Shown here: positions 1 through 11,274 of the stretch, piece by piece | Layout: every line of letters begins with the position of its first letter | Numbering within the stretch: the stretch's first letter is position 1 | Assembly (NCBI GenBank): GCA_964058845.1 | Contig: CAXKVR010000755.1 | Span: 1 to 31,970, forward strand | DNA: 31,970 bases | DNA from: Carex sylvatica | Lineage: Eukaryota > Streptophyta > Magnoliopsida > Poales > Cyperaceae | Direction: 5' to 3' | The notes under the pieces: model-generated | What the model saw: only the letters and a program-made list of their open reading frames with translations | What the model was told of the DNA's origin: nothing | Database searches by the model: none | Program-made: the position numbers and the translations under genes

Positions 1-105
1 GGTACTAAGAGGTGCACACAATTGTTGGCCAGAAACTACAGTCCTTGCCCTAATTTCCATCCCAGATCACCATAATTCTTAAACCAAGGGAAAACAATTA
101 TTTGG

Positions 106-121
106 GAGAGAGAGAGAGAGA
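106..121. repeat. (GA)n microsatellite in intron 8 of the Myb-type gene
   Basis: A pure GA run on the plus strand, read as (CU)n in the transcript. It starts about 26 nt after the splice donor of exon 8 (donor GT at 147-146). Confidence 0.9.
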
Positions 122-147
122 TGTCAATTAAGAAAATATAATTCTAC

Positions 148-3100
148 CTGTGTGGAAGGAGATTGTCCCAGTCAACTTCTTCAATACAACTGGCATCTAA
201 ATCCTGCAGCCTAACATTCACAAAATTAATAATATGTCAGTGATAGAATGAATTCACATGTTTGCAGAGAGAGAGAGGTGGAAGGTTGCAATTGATCAAA
301 TCTGCCCTCTCCTTGATCCCCATTTATTTCATGGCCTGCTTCTTGCTTCCCGTATGGATGGTGAAAAGAATTGACCACATTAGAAGGTCATTTCTTTGGG
401 GCAAAAATAACGGCGACTTGAGGGGGATCTCAATAATCAATTGGGATACAACATGTTCGATTAGGTGGGAGGGTGTGAGTGTGCAGGATTTAAGGCTACA
501 CAATGTGGCACTTTTATTGAGATGGTGGTGGCATACAGTAAGTGTCTCTCTGTTTCAAAAAAAAAAAAAAAAAACAGAGAGAGAGAGAGAGAGAGAATTA
601 CGCTGTTATCAATCGATAATCATCGGTGTCAGCCCACAGATCATCATGAACCAATGATGAGGTCAATTCACGGTACCTAAATAACCCAACCATATTATTT
701 ATATTATTGGAGTGTAATCAATCAAGGGATACCAAAAAGAGTACAGGCCATCTGTACAAAATGTATTAAATCTGGAATGTAAAAGGTACTACTAAAAATA
801 TCTGTTTAGTAAGAAATGGAAGGCAAGCTGCGAACACTAATTAAATATTGACACTTATTGCTTGCTAGATTACGGAATATGTTCTATTATCTTTACTCTT
901 ACATAAATTAACCAAAACAAACAATTATTAGGAAAAATCCATCTAATCAAAAACATAAATCACAAAATATCCAAACATTCAACTGAATTTATCAAACAAA
1001 ATACCAGTATACATGACAATTAAGAAACAATCAGATTGAAAACGTACCACTTATGGCGGCATGTAACATAATTTCTTGTTCCTAACTTGGCACTTATTGC
1101 CTCCCAAGCAATATTGTCCCGTAACTATTCAAAAGGATGGATATGTTAAAGATTGAATTTCGGTGAAACATAGACTATGTCATCAGTTGTCTATGAATGT
1201 ACAATCTTTACATGTACATACAAACAAACAGGTAAGAAACACATGCACATATCACATGTATGTGCCCATTCCCCTGTGTATAGCGCGGTATGGTCCTACT
1301 ATGGATCAATATCTCCGTTTTACAAGTTCAAATTATCGATCTGAACCGTTCAACATAATTTTCATATAAATATGTACCTGTACATCAAATTATATATTTT
1401 TGACAAAAAATTTACTTTTTTTTAGATAGGTAGAAAATCATTTGATCTAAAAATTCTGGACCATTCAAAAGTAGTGATTTTCTATCTATCTAAATAAATA
1501 GTAAACAAAATATAAAAATGGTAAAATATATGCAAGTACATTTTCACTAGGAGATCATATTGAACAGTTCAGATCATCTATTTGAATTTTGAAAACAAAG
1601 ATATTGACCCATAGTACAGATAAATCTGCGTGATGCATAGTACCATAGCCTCACTCTAGATTTATATTCACACGTACAACCATGTGTGCCCATAAAAGGA
1701 AGTAGAAGACAACAGAGAGAGAGAGAGCACTAACCACGTGATGTGTTTCGGGTTCCTTGGCGAAGGTTTTTAGCCGCAAGTCCAAGTTGACCAAGTCAAA
1801 TAATCTTTGAACCTCCTCTTGACTCCAAGTTCCTGTAGCACTTATGCATACAAAACTAGTTACCGGGTTTGATGAGACCAGATCAAAACCATTTATTAAA
1901 ACCCAATCAAATTAATATGTCAGATCTAGAATTTAATGCATGCAAATAACTTTCCTGTCATTTTTACTTATCAAAGTGCCCGTCCAATGCCCCAAAGGTT
2001 AACAGCAAACAACCAACAAATAACTCTATGAAGCTCTTCATGCAACATTCCTAAAATTGATCTGTACTAAAAGTACACTCGACGATGAAATAATAAAAGA
2101 TATTAGACACTAAACCTTTTTTCTGATTTGAAAGTTTAATCATTCGCCATGCATCTTTTACAGAGCCACAATTTTTGGAATACAAATCTGCAAATTTTCT
2201 CCAATTGTTACCATGGGCTGCTTGAAACCTATAGTAAAAAAGAAATAAATTATTGAACAAGAGTGCCAAAGTAAATTCATTAAGTATTTCACTCTGCATT
2301 ATGTGAGTCAAGCATGCTAAATTATTGTTTAATGTAGCAAGTTATTTTGGTATACTTAAGTCTTTCAATTAGTACATCACTATAGCAACAATGCGTGATA
2401 ATTTTGGATTTCATACCATTTTAGTAGCACCTGATTCAAGGGTAGGTATGTTTGTTCAGTTCAGTGTCCTGTTTTTCTGAGCAGAATTAACATTATTTGG
2501 TTCAGGGCAATTCTTTTTTTAAATTCAGTTGAAAAAACTTCACCTTTTGGTATCCACTTGTCTCTAATAATTAACAATCAAATTATAGATAATAATAAAA
2601 AAATCAGATTATTTGAAAACAAATTTTACATGAATATTAGTTAAACTAGTAACATCATGTAATTGTTTATAAATCTAGTTTTTTATTTATTTTCATGCTC
2701 TAACTAAATATATGTTATTTTGATGTTTTATTAATTGTTGTTGTTAATCTGTTACAGATTGTTCAAGCTTTCCATTCAGTCAGGTTGTATGTACTGTCTT
2801 GCAAACCAAATGCTGAACAAAAACAGACCTAATTCCAGTTTACCGAATGTTTAATTCTTTACAACTTCAATTAATATATAGATCTCATTAATTTAAACTT
2901 TTGCAGTCTGATCCATGTAAAGCTTGCACATAAGGTCATGGCCAAAAAGGAACCCTAACTTGAGCAAAATTAAGTGCAATAAATACTATACTGACTGTCG
3001 GAGATTTTCATAATCTTCAGGGGTCCATTCAGTTGCATTTCTCTGAAGCAACTTTCGGGCTCTAAAATATATCGATAACTTATGCCGTTGTGGTAAGCAA

Positions 3101-5341
3101 GTAGCTGCAAATTATAAATAAAAAACTGTAAAACCAGATTTCTAATTAATGGAAGGTGGGGTTGAAAATCAGTCAGAACAGTGCAGCTAGTATTCTTTAT
3201 TCAAGAATTAAAGTCAAAATGGGTTAGACTCATCTTCCAAGTCAATTAAAAAGTTTTGGTCACGTTTTAACAGGCTCCTAAGTTTCTAAATTTGAACAAA
3301 TAAACAGGTGGTATTGGTCCAAATCTATGCAAGCAGGCCAAAAGGTTCCAATACTCCTAAAAACTATTGTAATTTCCATCTTCGCCCCTGAGAGTTTGCT
3401 TGCTCAAGTTTCTTTGGAAAAGCCTACACGAGCTTTGTCATATTGGAATAGGCAAGGTTGCTATAATTCTCATAAAAGAAAAAGAATCCTCACTCATAAA
3501 GGTAAAAAAAAAGCAACACCAGTCGTTAATTAAAAAATGTTTCAACTACAGGTCTGGGGTAATAATGACAAAATAAAGAGGGTGCAAAGTACAGTTTTCA
3601 AGGCTTACCAATTTCCGACCACAAATTCTTCTCCAGCTTGTGCTTCTTGGCATCAAAAACAATCTCCCTTCCCTTTTCTCCCAATTGCTTAACCTGTAAA
3701 ATATAAGAGTATTACAGACAATAATGCAAAATAAATGATAACTTAAGAATTTGAAAAAAAAAATACAAAATTTAAAACCTGCAACATACCCTGTTAGTTG
3801 AAAACAATAGTATCCAATTATAGTGAATTCGTAAACATAAAACTTGATATCTTGTAACAAAACAAGGGTAGATGGTAGTACATTCAATTTTAACTGAAGT
3901 TAAACTGACTCAGAGTATTTCTTAAATATCAAAGAATTTATAAGTTTCGAAGATAATGTGAAATTTCAAATCTTTAGAAGGGCACACAGGAAATGCATAC
4001 ACGCATGTATTTAGACCAGACAGATGTGAGTATTTAATCAAGTGCAATTCTGTAATTACACCCATTATTCCAAATTTTGCAATCTTAACATAAATCATGC
4101 AATTCGACAGGAAATCGGATGCAAAGTATTGCCATACAAGACTAAGCCATTTCATGAAATATAACTTCGGAAATGCACCAACTAAAGTTGAAACTAAAAA
4201 CCTTTATATAATCATCAATAGCTTTTAGGAGCGTCGCATCTTCTTCTTTTGTAAATCTCTTACCCCATACAAAGCCCTCGCTTTCATCCCTGAACCTTTT
4301 GCTTGGTTCAGAAAATACTTCTACTTTATCCGAAAACTGAACCTTTTTTCTTTCCTTTCGGTTTTCACTGTTCTCTTTCTCCTTGTTATTTCCAGTTGTC
4401 TTTTTCCCTTTCTTTTTGTTTCCACTCTTACTTTTCTCTTCAGATTTAAATGCCTTCTTGACCCTCTTATTTGTCTTGCTTCCTTCTTTTGAGTCTCTCT
4501 CCTCTTCAATGATTTCCTTCTCCACATTACCAGAGTTCCCACCTTTCTCTTTATTCCTTCTCATTTTCTTTTCAACCTCATATTTCTCTTGTTTTCTCTT
4601 CTCCAACCTGTCATCTCCATTTTCATCTTTATTTCTCTCCTCTGATTCAATAGCGCCTGCACCGCTCAAATCTTTTTTCTTTTCCTTCTTCACTTTTAAA
4701 TTGTCACGAGAAATATCAACCATTTCTTCATCAAGCATATCCTTATCTAAACCAGCACTATTCCCCTTGCTCATTCTCTTTTTCTTCTTCTCTTTCTGCA
4801 CTAAATCTTCTCTGTCAATTGCTCTCTTTCGTTTATTATTTTTCTTCTCAATCATATCAAATTCACTAACCCTATAAGTGGAATCAGTACCGTGTGATCC
4901 GAACTCTTCCTTCTTTTTCTTCTCTTTCCTTCCATCCAATTTTTCTTTATTCCGCTTATCAACCATATCTATTTCACCCCCCTCCATTTTTTCATTAACC
5001 CTAGAAGCAGAATCAGTACCATGAGATCCGAACTCTTCCTTCATCTTCTTCTTTTTCGTTCTCTTCTCTTTCCTTCCATCCAATTTTTCTTTATTTTTCT
5101 CCGCAACCATATCTATTTCACTTCCCTCCAACTTTTCACTAACCCTAGAAGGGGAATCAGTACCATGTGATCCGAATTCTTCATTCTTCTTCCTCTTCTT
5201 CTTCTTTTTCTTCTCTTTCCTTCCATTCAATTTTTCTTCAAATTGGTCATCTTCAGCAGATTCGGCCTCTTGTAAAGCCTTTTCCTTTTTGTCTTTCTTT
5301 TCCTTGAATTTAATTTGTTCGCCACTTTTCTCCTCCAGCAT
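148..5341 (-). CDS. Myb/SANT-domain protein, RNA polymerase I termination factor-like (3' end outside window)
   Basis: Eight exons can be joined in frame on the minus strand: 5341-4202, 3693-3609, 3104-2996, 2228-2116, 1832-1735, 1124-1048, 676-602 and 210-148. All visible introns are GT-AG, giving 586 codons so far. Exon 1 (380 codons) is a lysine/glutamate-rich, probably disordered and nucleolar-type N-terminus, ending in a W-G-K-R-F-T-x-E-E-D motif that starts the conserved region. Later exons encode Myb/SANT-like repeats with W-T-P-E-D-Y, NNWRKFADLYSKN, VKDAWRMIK, TWSQEEVQRLFDLVNLDLR, AWEAISAKLGTRN and EVDWDNLL. This arrangement matches plant Reb1/TTF-I-like Myb proteins (Arabidopsis At5g41020 type), which are thought to bind rDNA. 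Family is recognised from memory; rDNA function is inferred. Exon 1 starts at the first ATG of a long open frame. The last exon(s), expected to complete the final Myb repeat, lie left of position 1. Introns carry a LINE fragment and a MITE. Confidence 0.85.
278..574 (+). mobile_element. LINE-type non-LTR retrotransposon fragment (post-RT region) with poly(A)
   Basis: The plus-strand reading frame from about 278 to 556 has the signature of the region just after the reverse-transcriptase core of plant LINEs: GRLQLIKSALSLIPIYFM, a R-R-S-F-L-W-G motif, then DLRLHNVALLLRWWWH. It ends in a run of 17 A. The copy is truncated at both ends compared with a full LINE ORF2, and no intact enzyme is encoded. 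CAGAGAGAGAGAG occurs at 265-277 and again from 575 right after the poly(A), consistent with a target-site duplication in a GA microsatellite. It lies antisense in intron 7 of the Myb-type gene. Confidence 0.75.
575..596. repeat. (GA)n microsatellite at the splice donor of exon 7
   Basis: This GA run follows the LINE poly(A). In the minus-strand transcript it is a CU tract starting 5 nt after the exon 7 donor (GT at 601-600). Confidence 0.9.
1285..1660. mobile_element. MITE of inverted-repeat family A, in intron 5 of the Myb-type gene
   Basis: The left arm (about 1297-1400) contains TGGATCAATATC, GATCTGAACCGTTCAACAT and AATTTACTTTTTTTTAGATAGG. These recur inverted in the right arm (about 1475-1640). 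The centre shares ATTCTGGACCAT with another copy near 12740. No coding capacity was seen. Ends are approximate because the outer arms are diverged and no clear target-site duplication was found. Confidence 0.65.
1713..1728. repeat. (GA)n microsatellite at the splice donor of exon 5
   Basis: A GA run on the plus strand. In the minus-strand transcript it becomes a CU tract beginning about 8 nt after the donor GT at 1734-1733. Confidence 0.9.
4838..5224 (-). repeat. Three imperfect coding tandem repeats in exon 1
   Basis: Residues 40-88, 89-136 and 137-168 of the Myb-type protein are tandem copies of a unit of about 48 residues. Each begins G-R-K-E-K, continues with a poly-lysine run and then EEFGSHGTDS, R-V-S/N-E, and E-I-D-M-V or F-D-M-I. 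The third unit lacks part of the middle. At the DNA level this is a repeat of about 145 bp. The lysine runs resemble nuclear/nucleolar targeting signals. Copy number may differ between relatives, because such repeats expand and contract by unequal exchange. Confidence 0.85.
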
Positions 5342-5880
5342 GCTCCTTTGTAAGGAAATTATTAATTAGAGGTTTAAGGCTCTGATCAGAAGCTAAACCT
5401 GTTAGAATTGAATTGATTTCAGTAAAATAAAATAGAATGGAGTTCATTTCGAATTAATTTTATTTGATTGGAAGCAACATTGAGAGAAGAAAAATCTGAT
5501 TGGATAATATGAAAATTACTCAGATATTTTCGTCTATCTACTACCATTGCCATTAAAAAGTTGCTTAGGGTTTCACCACTAAAGTTAAATAGAGGTATTT
5601 GGTCGGAAAGAGGAGAGGAGAACAAGCACCTTCTCGAAAAGAAAAATGAAAGCGGAGAGAAGTAGAGAACACCTTCCAAGACTGAACACTCGTCAATTTC
5701 CGGCTGTTCGTGTTTTCTCTCTCTCTTCCCTCTATCTGTCTATCAGTGTTGGTTTTTCTGTCACCCGAATTAGGGTTTTAGATTTTTTTGAATACCAGAC
5801 ACACAAAGGGGAGAGGGGGTGTCAGTTCGATGGGCGGTTTCTACCGTCCGATCAGGATTTTGTAAGTTCGGTTGATTAAC
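5342..5880 (-). promoter_or_regulatory. 5' leader and promoter of the Myb-type gene with two telo-boxes
   Basis: The region upstream of the exon 1 start codon has two copies of TTAGGGTTT on the plus strand (5565-5573 and 5770-5778). These read as AAACCCTAA in the direction of the minus-strand gene. Telo-boxes are established elements of plant genes for ribosome biogenesis and translation, which fits a Pol I-related protein. The proximal copy may lie in the 5' UTR. No clear TATA box was found, as is common for this promoter class. The transcription start is not determined. Confidence 0.5.
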
Positions 5881-6488
5881 GGATCAAACGCGAAATAAAA
5901 CCCGCTAGAACCTCTTTCTGTCTCTCCGTCTCGTAACACTCTTGTTGCGAAAGGGGTGTTCAAATGGTCGGTTTGATTAAAACCGAAGTAAAAAAATCAA
6001 ACCAAACTTTTCTTCAGTTTACAAAGTGGAGACGAAGGGAGACGGAGAGGAGAGAAGGAAGGAAACGAGAGCCTTTTCTCTATCTCTCAGTTCTAAACAA
6101 AGACGCAGTGGAGACGAAGGGAGACGAAGAGGGAGAGAGGCGGGTCCGTGAGGCTGTGCAGCGGGAGGCGTGAGAGAGGGGAAGAGACGAAGAGTCGGTG
6201 TTAGGTTCGATTGTTCGTGGTCGAACAGAAATCGATCGGATCTGAGTTTGAACTGTTAAACGGGTTGTCCAAAGGCCCTTCAAGCTCGGCCCGGTTCAAC
6301 TAATTCGAACTAAACTTCAAGCCTGATTGATTTGATCCGATTAGCAGGCCTAAATACTGTTTAAATACTGTCCAATTATTGTTCGGCCTGTATGGACAAA
6401 GTTGTCCAATTAGCTGGCCTACTCGTTGGTGGCGTGAATCATAGTTCTCATTACTGTATCTGATCAAACTACTCTTTTTAAATTCCAA
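5881..6488. other. Gene-free stretch, GA-rich, possible old hAT remnant
   Basis: No credible coding region. The middle (6020-6190) is strongly purine-rich. GGGGTGTTCAAATGGTCGGT near 5954 and GGCCCGGTTCAACTAATTCG near 6289 resemble the C/G-rich ends of decayed plant hAT elements, but no matching terminal repeats or target duplication were found. Confidence 0.3.
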
Positions 6489-6640
6489 AGGTTTAAAGAT
6501 TTAAATAGCGTTATCGCATTATGACGAAATGGTTAAAAAAATAGTGCTATAATTATATAGCGTCACTATAGCGCAAAATAGCACCATAGCTTTTATAATC
6601 TGAAAACGCTATAGCGCACTATTTAGAACTTTGCTATATT
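6489..6640. repeat. Cluster of GCTATAGCG-type palindromic motifs
   Basis: About 150 bp contain repeated variants of TATAGCG/CGCTATAG in both orientations (for example near 6495, 6558, 6570 and 6608). The outer parts are weakly inverted, TAAATAGCG on the left and CGCACTATTTA on the right. This looks like the subterminal region of a small non-autonomous DNA element. No target duplication was resolved. Confidence 0.35.
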
Positions 6641-7978
6641 CTAACAAAAAACATTCAGATGTAGCCTCCATTTTAGAAATTACATGTTCTGAAATTGTGA
6701 GTGATTAAATAAAAATATGTGCCTCATTTTGGCCTTTTCTTTTCTTTTTTTGCATTTGTTTGTTATTATTGAACTGAATTGTCGAGGAAAAAAAAAATAG
6801 TTAAGCCATTTAAATTTAATTATAATGTTATCAAGTAAATTCTAAAAAAAAAAATAGAAATAAAGATAGTAGAATATCAGCTCACAAATTATTATTAACA
6901 ACGAGATGCTTATGTGGATATTAATTCACAGAAGGTTCAATAATCAAGTGATAATAGGCTAACTAATTTTAGGCCTTACAATAAAAGCCTATCTTTGTAT
7001 TTTTCACATTTTATTGGGCCGGCCCAAATTATAATTTAATCTCCAATTTTCCTTAAATTTGATTTAGCACAGAAGTATTCCTAGCCCAGCTCTCCTTTAG
7101 ATAAATTTAAGGAACTTTTACTTAGATGTAGGCTTAAACCTGTTTGGAGCTAAAAATGCCCATAATCATTCAGGCTAAAAGAAACCAGATGGGGAAATTT
7201 GAACCATAATGAGTGAATGAAAAATGTCATCCTTAATTTGTAATACATGAAAGAGAATTAAAGTCAATTTTTTTATTCATGACACATTATGTACGATATT
7301 ATTCATTTATTTTGTTTTTTTAATCATATATCTCGATTGGATAGCTCATGTGTAATTCTTTGTCTCCTCAATTTAAATGATTTTTTTGTATTCGATATAT
7401 TTGAGATGGAATATAACTCTTTAAGAAAATAAAGATTTTTTTTGTTATCAATACATGCGTTTTTAAGTAAATTAAAAAATAAATATTTGTATTCAAATTT
7501 TATTGGATACAGAATTTATTTTTTTCAAAATACCTCCTTTCAAGGCACTCATAACCTATATTTATCGATCTGAGCGTAGAAATTCCGCATTTTGCTTTTA
7601 TTTTCTGATTTTTCTTGTCTACTTCTGTAAAGATGTTCAATTGTAATATTTTATGTTATTACGTGTACTAGTATAAAACTATATAACTGATTTGTCCTGA
7701 TTAATAAAAATATCACTTACGGTCTTTCAACCCAAAAAAAAAAAAACTAATTTGGTAGAAGACCGGGTAGTCGGTAGTATTTAGAACATTATCTTTTATA
7801 AAAAGTTAACAAAACATATATGAGCGAATAATATACTTCAATTTATTTTAATGAAATGATGATGAAGGTACCAACAACCTTGTTTTAGGCCACATTTGAT
7901 CAGGGGTAAATGTGATCTGGGGAAATATGTTAAGTGCAAAAGAATAAACAAAAAGGTCCGTAGTCAAGCGTCGGTTCA
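6641..7978. other. AT-rich intergenic DNA
   Basis: No gene or clearly bounded element was found. The one distinctive site is a perfect 14-bp palindrome TTGGGCCGGCCCAA at 7014-7027, made of two facing TGGGCC (site II-like) motifs. No gene is placed to use it. Confidence 0.5.
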
Positions 7979-8203
7979 TTGGGTGGAGATAGGAGTAGGT
8001 CCCATGCCCATTGGACCTACTTTTAGATTCGATGGGGTCTATCACCGTACAATTAGCATTAAGATTTGTGTGCACGGAAATTGATAAAAACTCGCACGGA
8101 TTTTAATACAGAGTGCACGAATCTTGATTCAATTGAATGGTCACAGCACCCATCGAACCAAAGTAGGTCCAATGGGCATCGGACCTACTCCGACTCCCAT
8201 TGG
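7979..8203. mobile_element. Foldback MITE of about 225 bp
   Basis: The left arm (7979-8036) and right arm (8149-8203) are inverted copies: GGAGTAGGTCCCATGCCCAT, GGACCTACTTT and TCGATGGG recur in reverse complement. The inner part also pairs (AAGATTTGTGTGCAC against GTGCACGAATCTT), so nearly the whole segment forms one hairpin. Short frames on both strands here come from the palindrome and are not genes. Target duplication was not resolved. Confidence 0.7.
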
Positions 8204-8357
8204 GAGATAGTGATACTTCTCAACTAGTGCTTTGAAAGATGAGATGCCAATTTCAATCTAAGATAAGCAGGTAGTTTCCCTAGTATTGATGATAAAGTTT
8301 TAATTTATAGTATTCATGTGCAAAACATGGAAGACTTTTGATCACGATTCCGTCTAG

Positions 8358-8880
8358 TATAACATTAGTGTTATTTAAGTCTATATAACACTAACTTCAA
8401 AATCTATCGAATCGACTTCAAACGGTGAATTCAAACTGTTCAAACCAATTTACTTCATTAGTTGTGTATTTACATGCGAATTTATAAAATTTTGAATTTA
8501 TTTAGTATCAAGTCAAGCAGTCAAATGAGTGAGTTTTTAAGTTAATTTTTAATACATTTATTTTTCAAATTTTTTTTACCACTTGATTTGATACTAAAAT
8601 AACTCAAAAATATAAAAAATTTGCATGTAAACGCATCACTCACAAAGTAAATCAGTTTGAATTAATCGTTTGAAGTCTATTCAATCAATTTTAATACATA
8701 CATTTTTCAAAAAAAAATTACCACTTGATTTGATACTAAAATAACTCGAAAATATAAAAAATTTGCATGTAAATGCATCACTCACAAAGTAAATCAGTTT
8801 GAACGGTTTGAATTAATTGTTTAAAACCTATTCAATCAATTTTAAAGTTAGTGTCATATGACACCAATGTCATGCGTGAC
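8358..8880. mobile_element. Inverted-repeat element of family B with an internal tandem duplication
   Basis: Left outer sequence (TAACATTAGTGTTAT, then ATAACACTAACTTCAAAAT) is matched in reverse complement by the right end (ATTTTAAAGTTAGTGTCATATGACACCAATGTCATG). Both ends contain short hairpins. The arms share AAATTTGCATGTAAA, TTTGATACTAAAATAACTC and AAGTAAATCAGTTTGAA. The right arm is duplicated in tandem: unit 1 at 8551-8692 and unit 2 at 8693-8843. No coding capacity. Related copies lie near 13640-13960 and 19950-20060. Confidence 0.65.
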
Positions 8881-10843
8881 TCTTTCATGACTTACCAATT
8901 AGAAAATAGCTCAATTAATGCAAATAAATTGGGCAAAGCTACTGAATTGCATTGCGGTACGAAACCAATTTTAACCAAATATGCATTCATTTTTAACTTT
9001 CCGAATTAATTCAAGCTGTAAAAAAAAATAAAAAAATAAAAAGTATCTTTCTTTGTAGGTCCCTGGATAGAAACAGTGTTTCTTTCTAAGTCACAACCGA
9101 AAGGAAAGAAGACCTAGTGTAATGTTGACATTTATTAAAATAGATTTTACAATGACGTGCGCTCTGCTTTTAGTATGATCTTAAATTAATTAGGTCGTGT
9201 GTGCATTTTTGTTTTGCAAACTGGTTTCCATCTCTTTCATCGAATTAACAGCCTCAGGCGTGCTTCCAACACAAAATTTCATTGTTTTCCTTCTTAATTT
9301 GAACTTATTTAGCAAACTTGAACATTTACAAAATTTGTGTATTTAGTATTTACCAAGAAGGCCAACATTTATTTTGATTTTCTTAATCGCTTAATTTTTT
9401 TAAATATTATTTTGTCATTGGATATTCAGATTATTCCGTTTAGTCTCTTTTTACTTAAAATCTAAATCTTTGTGCTTAATGCTTCTATTTCTAGATTAAA
9501 TTTCCTAGTTTCTATCTAGGAATTAAGGCAACTTAAATGACCTTCTTAGTGTAGATTAAAATTTAATTCTACTTTTGTTGATGTCAATGTAGTTATAATT
9601 TGTATGAACCCACAAAAGAGAGAATAATCAGATATAGTCTACTGTCTATTGTTCTAAAATATTCCGTAACACGATATTACGTGTCAAAACATATCGTAAC
9701 TCAGCTATGTGACGTGATGTGTCAAAATTAATTAGAGAAAAAAAAATCAAGTTTAGTTATGTTGTGAGTTGTGACTCATGTAACATGACTTTTCATATTC
9801 AGTTATTTTATCCATATATTTAAGTTATGTTTGAATAAAATTGAAAAGGTGCCAGAATTATGGAAAATATTAGAAGAAAATTTATTTTTAAATGAAGAAA
9901 AAATATTGAAGGGCTTTATGTTGTATTTTCAAACATAATTTCAAATAACTCAAAATTTTCAGAGTGCATGTTTTGGAGTAGGTCTATATAAATAGTTTGT
10001 AACTCATGATTTATTCGTAACTTATTCGTTAAAACTTATTAATAACTCACTCATTATCAACTCAAATTGACTATTTAATGAGCTGAGTATGATCAGACCC
10101 CAATTCACATCTTTAATGATTGAAGTGAGAGAAAACAATAAAAAAGTGAGAGAAAAATCACGTCTTATTTAATAATTAAAATATTATTTTCTACGGTAGA
10201 ATTTGTAACTTCAAAATTATTAAAATGATTTGAAAATTATAACCCTTCATTTTATTCTTAAAAAAAAAAACAGAAAGAGATAAAAACATGTATGCTTCCT
10301 TCAACAATGTTGCTAGCTCTCTCTGTCTCTAATGATTGAAGACAAATAAAACGTTAAATTAATGATTTTTCTCTCATTTTTTTTTTGAGGTAAATAGGTC
10401 ATGATTCTGTCCTTTTATTTTGATTTTATAAATTTGTTTGGTCACAGGTGTCGTTCACCACATTTATAATGAAAAGTTCATAACCAAATTAATACAGATG
10501 ATTCTTCAATTTCATGAAGTGCTCATCATAGATTATTAATTACCGTCTAATATATATTTCGTTTTAATATTTAAATTTTAAAAGTATAGGTAGAGTGTCA
10601 GAGCAAAGGTCCTTGTACTCCCAACTCTAAAGATAATGCCCCTCAAACAAATTTCTCATAAAAAAATCAACAAATCTCTAGGCCGGAATTAAAATAGTTG
10701 GAAGTCTTAATTAAATCATCATATGCTTTTCATTCCAACAAATAAAAAAAAATTCGTTAATTTTTTTTTTTTAATGTTAAGTTACTTGCATTGGTGGTGA
10801 CCTGGAGTCAACGATTTAGAGCCTTTTGGCTAATGATGTGAAT
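8881..10843. other. AT-rich intergenic DNA without recognised genes
   Basis: Both strands are dense in stop codons and no exon-like conserved protein segment was recognised. I see no bounded repeat here. Confidence 0.5.
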
Positions 10844-10852
10844 TAATAAAAT

Positions 10853-11274
10853 GGAAAAATTGTGAAAATGCCACTCCAAAACCTTTAAATTGTGAAAATG
10901 TCATCCTGAACTTTGAAATTGTAAAAATGCCACTCCAAACTTCATTAATTGTAATTTTGCCACTCCAAATAATTAATGACTAAAATACCCTCCCATCACC
11001 AAACTCCTCTTCTCCCACCCGGTTCCCACCTCTTCTAACTGTAGAATTTTTTTGCGTGGTTGACAAAATTCAGGGTTTCTGCGTGGTTGACTCCAAAAAA
11101 TTTCTGCAGTTAGAAGAGGTGAGAAATTTTTTGGGAGGGTATTTTAGTCATTAATTATTTCGAGTGGCAAAATTACAATTAATGAATTTTGGAGTGGCAT
11201 TTTTACAATTTCAAAGTTCAGGATGGCATTTTCACAATTTGAAGGTTTTGGAGTGGCATTTTCACAATTTTCCC
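10853..11274. mobile_element. Mutator-like (MULE) MITE, 422 bp, with 9-bp target duplication
   Basis: Long terminal inverted repeats start GGAAAAATTGTGAAAATGCC on the left and GGGAAAATTGTGAAAATGCC on the right (reverse complement). The arms extend about 130-150 bp each. The element is flanked by perfect 9-bp direct repeats TAATAAAAT at 10844-10852 and 11275-11283. Nine-base duplications and long GGGAAA-type inverted repeats are typical of plant Mutator-like elements. No transposase is encoded, so movement would need an enzyme supplied from elsewhere. Confidence 0.9.

Noticed and set aside
1..105. Final exon of the Myb-type gene in the left edge
   Set aside because: The expected in-frame continuation after exon 8 (an R-S-G...C-R-K-R-W type segment) is not found. 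TCTGGCCAACAATTGTGTGC resembles it weakly but in the wrong phase, so the exon probably lies outside.
4383..4877. 164-codon plus-strand frame rich in F, L and S
   Set aside because: It is the antisense shadow of the lysine-rich exon 1 of the minus-strand Myb-type gene.
5954..6310. hAT element with GGGGTGTTCAAATGG terminus
   Set aside because: No matching inverted end or 8-bp duplication could be found, so it is listed only as a possible remnant.
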